11,858 nt of DNA from an uncultured Alphaproteobacteria bacterium (GTDB lineage: Bacteria > Pseudomonadota > Alphaproteobacteria > Bin95): NCBI GenBank assembly GCA_913060845.1, contig CAJXVF010000022.1:1-11858 (forward strand), in the 5' to 3' direction. A program made the position numbers and the translations under genes. A model generated the notes under the pieces. That model did no database searches. It saw nothing but the letters and a program-made list of their open reading frames with translations, and was not told the DNA's origin. Positions 7,368 through 11,858 of this stretch are shown here, piece after piece (positions within the stretch are counted from its first letter, which is position 1; each line of letters begins with the position of its first letter).

Positions 7368-7577
7368 TTAAGCGCTGATATCTGGCGTGTTGCCGCCTTC
7401 AATTTGGTCGATCATGTCTTTCAGGCGCAGTTTGCGCTTTTTCATACGCTGGACCTGCACTTGGTCAATCATCGGCTGTTCCGCCATTGTGGCGATAGCG
7501 GAATCGAGATCACGATGTTCCGCCTTCAAGCTTTCGAGCCGTGCGTGGGTTGCCAGATCAAGGTCTGCGTCTTTCAA
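7368..7577 (-). CDS. YdcH/DUF465-family small protein
   Basis: A 69-aa, highly charged, helical protein: a first helix with LATHARLESLKAEHRDLDSAI (residues 8-28), then a short turn and a basic second helix MKKRKLRLKDMIDQIEG. This is the classic DUF465 two-helix hairpin, whose function is not established. The start is TTG 7577: GAGGAG (7591-7586) is 8 bases upstream, and the only nearby ATG (in the SD region) is out of frame. Length is usual. Its stop is 3 bases from the stop of the convergent decarboxylase pseudogene, so no room exists for separate terminators. It is divergent from the TIGR02444 gene. Confidence 0.88.
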   Translation of the reverse strand: MKDADLDLATHARLESLKAEHRDLDSAIATMAEQPMIDQVQVQRMKKRKLRLKDMIDQIEGGNTPDISA

Positions 7578-7585
7578 CGGGCAAT

Positions 7586-7591
7586 CTCCTC
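7586..7591 (-). promoter_or_regulatory. Ribosome binding site for a TTG start
   Basis: GAGGAG on the minus strand with an 8-base spacer to TTG 7577-7575. It supports the rare TTG start of the DUF465 gene. Confidence 0.55.
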
Positions 7592-7723
7592 ATTGGTTAG
7601 CCTGTGGCATGCGCCAGAGGCCGCACAAAGCGAAATCAGTATGGCATGCTTGCAAGTGGACGGGTCAGAAAATCGAAATCATCCTGTGAAGAAAGCTTTA
7701 AGGCATTGTAAAGGAGAGGCATT

Positions 7724-8200
7724 ATGAATTGTGGCAATAATCACGGGTTTTGGACCTTCGCACTTAATTTGTATGCCGTTCCAGGTGCGCAGGATGCGTT
7801 ATTGACCGTGCAGGACGTCCATGGCGGTGACGTTATGGCCGTTCTTTGGGCATTGGCGGCATCGGCTGAAGGCAAGCGGCTCTCCCGTTCGGATATAGCC
7901 ATCTATACCGCTGCCACTGCATCTGCAGCCCAAACTGCCATTGAGTGTAGATCATTACGCAAGCGGCTCAAATCTGGCCCAAGGGCTGCCTATACAGCTG
8001 CAAAAGCTGATGAGTTGGCAGCGGAGCGGGCCGTAGCTGCGTCCGCGCCTGATCCATTCCAAGCAGGGATCAAGTCACCGGATCAACAAGCACAGCTTAC
8101 ATCTTCTAATTTGGCCTTATTTCTAGATGCTCTGACGCCGCCTGTTCCGCCCACCCTTCGCGAAATGCTTATTAGGTTGCCAACAGCACAGAAGGCTTAA
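7724..8200 (+). CDS. TIGR02444/DUF2390-family protein
   Basis: A 158-aa protein whose N-terminal half shows the family signature: FWTFALNLYAVPGAQDALLTVQD (residues 9-31), HGGDVMAVLWALAASAEGK, and later a basic SLRKRLKSG. The family is conserved in proteobacteria, cytosolic by composition, and has no established function that I know of. The C-terminal half is Ala/Pro-rich and ends with PPTLREMLIRLP. Start ATG with AAGGAG (7711-7716) 7 bases upstream. No signal peptide or TM helix. It may be co-transcribed with the PilZ gene 72 bases downstream. Confidence 0.85.
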   Translation: MNCGNNHGFWTFALNLYAVPGAQDALLTVQDVHGGDVMAVLWALAASAEGKRLSRSDIAIYTAATASAAQTAIECRSLRKRLKSGPRAAYTAAKADELAAERAVAASAPDPFQAGIKSPDQQAQLTSSNLALFLDALTPPVPPTLREMLIRLPTAQKA

Positions 8201-8272
8201 CCTGAACGCAATAATTTCCTGCCCATAGTCTTCTTGCTAAAAGCCGCTTCCTGCCGCTGCAAGGGTACGCCA

Positions 8273-8641
8273 ATGCAAGAGTCTTTTGAGCCGTCCGTAA
8301 CGCAATCTAATGTTCTGCCGCTTGATGCGGGCGATGGCGCTGACCGGCGCCAATATCGCCGCTATCCAATACTGGAATCGGGACTGATCTATACGGCTGA
8401 TGGCTGCATCGACTGCCAGGTCGTCGACCTTTCCGCCAGCGGTGTTCGGGTGCGTCCGGTTGGGAAGCTGAAAGAGCAGCAGGGTACATGCCGTTTCCTT
8501 TTGGGCCGACTTGGTGCCTTCGAAGCTGAAGTATGCTGGGAAGGCAAAGACAGCATTGGCATCCGATTTGGCGATGAGCCAGAGACGGTTGCGCAACGCT
8601 ATAGTGATCTGCTCCCGCCCGACTGTTTGGCTGCAGCCTAG
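8273..8641 (+). CDS. Single-domain PilZ protein (c-di-GMP receptor)
   Basis: A 122-aa protein that is mostly one PilZ beta-barrel. Both c-di-GMP binding elements are present: the RxxxR in ADRRQYRRYP (R25-R29 or R26-R30) and the DxSxxG in VDLSASGVRV (D52, S54, G57). The barrel then continues with CRFLLGRLGAFEAEVCWEGKDSIGIRFG. With both motifs intact it should bind c-di-GMP; the output partner is unknown. The start was set at ATG 8273 because AAGGG (8261-8265) is 7 bases upstream. A longer frame from TTG 8234 adds 13 residues without a good SD. It is followed by a hairpin terminator candidate, and a chemoreceptor lies two genes on, which fits a role in motility or surface behaviour. Confidence 0.92.
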   Translation: MQESFEPSVTQSNVLPLDAGDGADRRQYRRYPILESGLIYTADGCIDCQVVDLSASGVRVRPVGKLKEQQGTCRFLLGRLGAFEAEVCWEGKDSIGIRFGDEPETVAQRYSDLLPPDCLAAA

Positions 8642-8691
8642 CTGTAGAGTTCCAAGCAAGACTTGACCATCTGACCAAGAAGGGCCATTTC

Positions 8692-8719
8692 AAGCCGGAA
8701 GCAATATGCTCTCCGGCTT
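8692..8719 (+). terminator. Hairpin terminator candidate after the PilZ gene
   Basis: AAGCCGGA (8692-8699) pairs with TCCGGCTT (8712-8719), and the stem continues inward with AGCA (8700-8703) and TGCT (8707-8710) around an ATA loop, leaving one bulged C at 8711. That is 12 bp in total. A T-rich but broken tail (TAACTTTTG) follows. It ends the TIGR02444-PilZ unit just before the SD of the next gene. Confidence 0.5.
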
Positions 8720-8749
8720 TAACTTTTGAGGGCGAAAGGTTTTTAGAAT

Positions 8750-9307
8750 ATGTCCAAACCCGCACCGCCCTGGCTGAAGCCGTTCACTGACTACGGTCCG
8801 ATCGCCGCTTTCATGGCCGGGTACTTCACCGGTGACCTGATGACTGCCACAGTCTGGCTGATGGTGGCGACGGCCATTGCCGTCATTTTAAGCTTGGTGA
8901 TAGAGCGCCGTGTTCCCTGGATGCCGCTGACGACCGCAATCATCGTCGGCGTATTTGGCGGCCTGACGCTGTGGCTGAAGGATGAGAGCTTCATCAAGAT
9001 GAAGCCGACGATTATCCAGCTTATTTTTGCAGGCGTTTTGCTTGGCGGGTTGGCGTTCGGAAAGTCCTTCCTGAAGCCGATGCTGCAATCCGCTTGGACC
9101 TTGAGCGACGCTGCATGGCGCACACTGACATTCCGCTTCGGTCTGTTCTTTATTGGTACAGCTGCGCTGAATGAAGTCGTTTGGCGTACCCAATCGACGG
9201 ATTTTTGGGTGACATTCAAAGTCTTCGGCTTGATGGGCCTGACACTATTGTTCTTCCTTGCGCAGACACCGTTCATCCTGCGGCAAAACAAGGCTGGCGA
9301 CGCGTAA
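8750..9307 (+). CDS. yciB: Inner membrane septation protein YciB/IspZ
   Basis: A 185-aa polytopic inner-membrane protein with about five hydrophobic helices (roughly residues 20-50, 58-76, 87-104, 128-145, 155-175). Family blocks line up with E. coli YciB: VFGGLTLWLKDESFIKMKPT (68-87) followed by IIQLIFAGVLLGG, and FWVTFKVFGLMGLTLLFF (152-169). The family affects cell envelope synthesis and septation and is also called intracellular septation protein A. The start ATG 8750 has AAAGG (8735-8739) with a 10-base spacer. Length is normal and no lesion was seen. It stands alone between the hairpin and the chemoreceptor gene. Confidence 0.95.
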   Translation: MSKPAPPWLKPFTDYGPIAAFMAGYFTGDLMTATVWLMVATAIAVILSLVIERRVPWMPLTTAIIVGVFGGLTLWLKDESFIKMKPTIIQLIFAGVLLGGLAFGKSFLKPMLQSAWTLSDAAWRTLTFRFGLFFIGTAALNEVVWRTQSTDFWVTFKVFGLMGLTLLFFLAQTPFILRQNKAGDA

Positions 9308-9417
9308 GTTGGCTATCCTAAACGCCCTGTTCTTTTAATCTTCAGCACACCTTAACAGCTCCAACCGACACTCCAGCTTGTCTACTGGATGAGAGGCAAT
9401 CCGTTTTTGCGGAATGC

Positions 9418-9422
9418 GGAGG
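9418..9422 (+). promoter_or_regulatory. Ribosome binding site for the GTG start of the chemoreceptor
   Basis: GGAGG with an 8-base spacer to GTG 9431. It is much better than anything in front of the upstream in-frame ATG 9389, so it decides the start. Confidence 0.6.
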
Positions 9423-9430
9423 ATCAGGCT

Positions 9431-11575
9431 GTGCTGGCGCAATTAAAACTCTCTATTAAGCTACCTATGCTGATTGGCGCTGTGGGCGTCATGGCAGCTG
9501 GGGCTACGATGTTGGTAGGCTACCTGTCGTCCTCATCGACGATCAAGCATCAAGCCGAACGTCGTGTCGTAGAAATTGTGAGCGATCGGGCAGCCTCGAT
9601 GACGCGCTGGCTTGGCGATGTCGAGCGCACGTTGTCCATCACGGCGACAAGCCCTGCAACGCTTCAGGCGATCTCTGATTTCACGGCTGCGTGGAATATC
9701 ATGGGCGGATCTAGGTTCGCTGAGCTGCAATCGGCCTTTATCACCCAGAATCCTTATCCTGTCGGCGAAAAGCAAAAGATGCGAGCGTCCGGGAACCTAC
9801 CGTTCTATGACGAAATGCATATCGTGCATCATCCAGAGTTTCGCAAACTGCAGGAATCCAGTGGATATTATGACATCTTCCTGTTCGATCTAGCTGGGAA
9901 CATGATCTATTCGGTCCGTAAAGAATCGGACTTTGCGGCGAGCCTCAAGGATGGACCATTCAAAGGCACAGCCCTGGGCATGGTCATCATGGATGTTCTC
10001 GCCGAGCAGGATGTCGAGCATACAGCGTTCCAGGATTTCATGCCCTATGAGCCATCTGCCAGCTCGCCGTCTGCGTTTATGGCGCACATTGTCATGGATA
10101 ATAACGGGGACGCTATTGGCGCTGTAGCATTTCAGCTGCCTATCAGTGCTGTTGGAGAGATCGCAGCGCAAAACACAGGACTTGGGAACACAGGCGATAT
10201 TTTCGTGTTTGGCGAAGACAAGCTGCTGCGCAACGATTTCGCCGATACGGAAGCGCTGGATATCCTGACGGCTGCGCCGAACGGTGCATGGCTGCGTGCT
10301 GGAGAGGCGCCGTCGCACATGGGCGGCGCGTTCGACCGTTCTGGCGCACCGGCGCTTATCGCTACTGCTAAAGTTAAGTTTGCGGATACCAGTTGGACCT
10401 TCGTCGCAACGGAACGCCTGTCTGAGGCGATGTCAGCAGCGAATGCTGTCGCAGTCGCATCCCTGCAGACGCTTGCTGTTGTTGTTTTGCTGCTACTGAT
10501 CCTCGCCGTGTTCATATCCCGATCGCTCACCAGACCGCAGCGCGAACTAACGGCGGCAATGGCGGCAATGGTAGAAGGTGACCTCACGGTAAATGCGCCC
10601 GGCCAAGACCGTGGCGATGAAATTGGCGACATGGCCAGAATGACAGCGGCCTTCCGTGACAGCATGATTGACGCCGAACGGGTTAAAGAAGCCGTTGCGG
10701 AACGTGAAACTGCGCAGATGGAACGCCGACGCGCTACGCAGCTCAGCCTATCAGAAGCGTTTGAGAACACCGTTGGTGGGGTCATCCATGCCGTCAATGC
10801 GGCATCCGAGGAACTGCACGTCTCCGCCCAATCCATGGCAGGCATGGCGCGGGCATCTGGCGCTGAAGCCAGCCGGGCTGCGGAGGCATCAGAGGCCGCT
10901 GCGGCATCAGTTGGCTCCATGGCAACATCGGCAGACCAGTTGAATGCGTCGATTACGGAGATCGCCCAACAGGTTGATGCATCATCCAGGATTGCTGACG
11001 TAGCGACAGATAAAGCCGCCCACACCAGTCAAACCGTTGAAGCACTGAGCGCAGCCGCCAATAAGATCGGTGAAGTGGTCAGCTTGATTTCAGATATCGC
11101 CGCACAAACCAACCTATTGGCGCTAAATGCCACCATTGAGGCCGCGCGTGCTGGTGAGGCCGGTAAAGGCTTCGCCGTTGTCGCGGCTGAAGTTAAATCG
11201 CTCGCGACCCAGACGACGAACGCAACAGGCGAGATTGCTGCGCAGATTGGCTCTATCCAGCAGGCGACGGAAGTCGCTGTGACGTCCATCGCCGATATCC
11301 GCGAGACGATTGATCGGATGAGCGAGACCTCCCAAAGCGTCGCCGCAGCCGTAAGCCAGCAGCGCATTGCGACCCAAGGGATCGCGACAAGTGCTAGCGG
11401 AGCATCCTCATCCTCCGGTCAAGTGGATCGCAGCATCGCGTCGGTGCGTGGTTCTGCTCTGGATACCGGCAATGCGGCTGAGCAGGTGGTTGACGCTGCA
11501 CTGGAACTCGGCGGTCAGGCCGCCACATTGCAGACCGAGGTCGAGAAATTCCTGGCGACAGTGCGTGCCGCCTAA
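9431..11575 (+). CDS. Methyl-accepting chemotaxis protein (periplasmic sensor, HAMP, signalling domain)
   Basis: A 714-aa transmembrane chemoreceptor that would control CheA via CheW. From GTG 9431 (GGAGG 8 bases upstream): TM1 about residues 10-32, a roughly 300-residue periplasmic domain, TM2 about 340-363, HAMP about 364-416, and a cytoplasmic coiled coil. The signalling hairpin tip is at about 553-586, with [20 protein letters not shown] and [16 protein letters not shown]. The sensor contains [25 protein letters not shown] (about 144-168), a Cache-like block seen in many alphaproteobacterial receptors; the ligand is unknown. Candidate Glu/Gln/Ala methylation helices flank the tip. No NWETF-type CheR-binding tail: it ends in [11 protein letters not shown]. 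An ATG at 9389 in the same frame would add 14 residues before TM1 but has no SD. No che genes are nearby. Confidence 0.95.
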   Translation: MLAQLKLSIKLPMLIGAVGVMAAGATMLVGYLSSSSTIKHQAERRVVEIVSDRAASMTRWLGDVERTLSITATSPATLQAISDFTAAWNIMGGSRFAELQSAFITQNPYPVGEKQKMRASGNLPFYDEMHIVHHPEFRKLQESSGYYDIFLFDLAGNMIYSVRKESDFAASLKDGPFKGTALGMVIMDVLAEQDVEHTAFQDFMPYEPSASSPSAFMAHIVMDNNGDAIGAVAFQLPISAVGEIAAQNTGLGNTGDIFVFGEDKLLRNDFADTEALDILTAAPNGAWLRAGEAPSHMGGAFDRSGAPALIATAKVKFADTSWTFVATERLSEAMSAANAVAVASLQTLAVVVLLLLILAVFISRSLTRPQRELTAAMAAMVEGDLTVNAPGQDRGDEIGDMARMTAAFRDSMIDAERVKEAVAERETAQMERRRATQLSLSEAFENTVGGVIHAVNAASEELHVSAQSMAGMARASGAEASRAAEASEAAAASVGSMATSADQLNASITEIAQQVDASSRIADVATDKAAHTSQTVEALSAAANKIGEVVSLISDIAAQTNLLALNATIEAARAGEAGKGFAVVAAEVKSLATQTTNATGEIAAQIGSIQQATEVAVTSIADIRETIDRMSETSQSVAAAVSQQRIATQGIATSASGASSSSGQVDRSIASVRGSALDTGNAAEQVVDAALELGGQAATLQTEVEKFLATVRAA

Positions 11576-11609
11576 CAGCTAGCTTGACTGGCGCTGGCTG
11601 GCGCACGAC

Positions 11610-11635
11610 CCTCTTTGCTAACAAATGCAAAGAGG
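11610..11635 (+). promoter_or_regulatory. Hairpin covering the amidase ribosome binding site
   Basis: CCTCTTTGC (11610-11618) pairs perfectly with GCAAAGAGG (11627-11635) around an 8-base loop. The right arm contains the AGAGG (11631-11635) that serves as Shine-Dalgarno 10 bases before ATG 11646. No T tract follows, so it does not look like an intrinsic terminator. Closed, it would hide the SD, which suggests translational control (thermosensor-like, protein-bound, or translation-coupled) rather than termination. Confidence 0.45.
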
Positions 11636-11645
11636 TACCGCCACT

Positions 11646-11809
11646 ATGTCAAATGATCAGTCCAATCCCGCATTCATGCCCGCCCATGCGCTGAGAGACG
11701 CTTATGACGCGGGCAATTTGAGCCCAAGCGCCGTTGTTGAGGCTCAGCTTCAACGGATTGATCAATATGAGCCGCAATTGGCCGCGTTTACGGAAGTATA
11801 CGCCGATGA
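11646..11809 (+). CDS. Amidase-signature family enzyme, N-terminal fragment (3' cut by adapter)
   Basis: The first 54 or 55 residues of a GatA/AtzF-like amidase: after a short lead come AHALRDAYDAGNLSPSAVVE (residues 14-33), QLQRIDQYEPQLAAF (35-49) and TEVYAD. This is the family's standard N-terminal helix pair (leader, then LSP..VV, RI, LxAF). The Ser-Ser-Lys catalytic core, normally around residues 80-180, is beyond the end of the sequence, so activity and substrate (amide, urea derivative or allophanate) cannot be judged. The start has AGAGG at 11631-11635 with a 10-base spacer, inside a hairpin. The frame remains open into the adapter, but those codons are artefactual. Confidence 0.85.
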
Positions 11810-11858
11810 CTGTCTCTTATACACATCTCCGAGCCCACGAGACCTCTCTACATCTCGT
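11810..11858 (+). other. Illumina Nextera adapter read-through (not biological)
   Basis: From 11810: CTGTCTCTTATACACATCT (the Tn5 mosaic-end complement), then CCGAGCCCACGAGAC (the i7-side Nextera arm, to 11843), an 8-base index CTCTCTAC (11844-11851, which matches Nextera N707 as I recall it) and ATCTCGT, the start of the P7 tail. This is library adapter left on the contig end. The C at 11810 may be genomic or adapter. Confidence 0.99.

Noticed and set aside
7366..7373. GCTTAAGC palindrome between the convergent stops
   Set aside because: Eight-base perfect palindrome but no loop or flanking T tract; too short to call a terminator or site.
9308..9430. FliA (sigma28) promoter for the chemoreceptor
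   Set aside because: No TAAA-N15-GCCGATAA-like pair with correct spacing was found.
10132..11025. 297-aa open frame on the minus strand
   Set aside because: Antisense of the chemoreceptor HAMP and signalling region; low-complexity Ser/Ala composition.
11590..11605. TGGCGC direct repeat before the amidase leader hairpin
   Set aside because: Two 6-base copies only, likely chance in GC-rich DNA.
1..11809. tRNA, rRNA, CRISPR array, insertion sequence, toxin-antitoxin or defence genes
   Set aside because: No cloverleaf, repeat-spacer pattern, transposase motif or terminal repeat was seen; all long frames are explained by the genes listed.

Overview
This is a contig-end fragment of a mid-to-high GC bacterial genome, most likely an alphaproteobacterium. 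The evidence is protein style: a long Ala-rich coiled-coil OmpA-domain protein, a TIGR02444-family protein, a YdcH/DUF465 protein, YciB/IspZ, and an alphaproteobacterial-type chemoreceptor. A Rhodospirillales-like placement is a guess. No rRNA, tRNA, CRISPR array, insertion sequence or phage gene was seen. The last 49 bases are not biological. They are the Illumina Nextera i7-side adapter, an 8-base index and the start of P7, so the real sequence stops at about 11809.

Left part (1-2173): a 5'-truncated envelope protein (+) with a long coiled coil and a C-terminal OmpA-like peptidoglycan-binding domain. It converges on a small unrecognised minus-strand gene that appears to be frameshifted.

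Middle (2174-7577): a compact minus-strand gene set, transcribed in the order LLM-class (F420/flavin) oxidoreductase, alpha/beta hydrolase, IlvD/Edd-family Fe-S dehydratase. The last two are only 4 bases apart. This looks like a small catabolic operon of unknown substrate. Divergent from it is an aromatic-L-amino-acid decarboxylase family gene that is broken in two places: an amber stop at a conserved Trp and a 1-base deletion. It also carries Phe at the catalytic-loop position where decarboxylases have Tyr. A YdcH/DUF465 gene (TTG start) converges on its 3' end.

Right part (7578-11809): plus-strand housekeeping and signalling genes. They are a TIGR02444 protein, a single-domain PilZ protein (c-di-GMP receptor), a hairpin terminator candidate, YciB/IspZ, a two-TM chemoreceptor with HAMP and a full signalling hairpin, and the first 54 or 55 codons of an amidase-signature enzyme cut off by the adapter. 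A 9-bp hairpin covers the amidase ribosome binding site. PilZ plus a chemoreceptor point to a motile cell using c-di-GMP.

I found no convincing new defence or mobile system. The best leads are the decayed AADC-family gene with its Tyr-to-Phe switch, the SD-masking hairpin, the LLM/hydrolase/dehydratase operon, the frameshifted small gene, and the adapter contamination.
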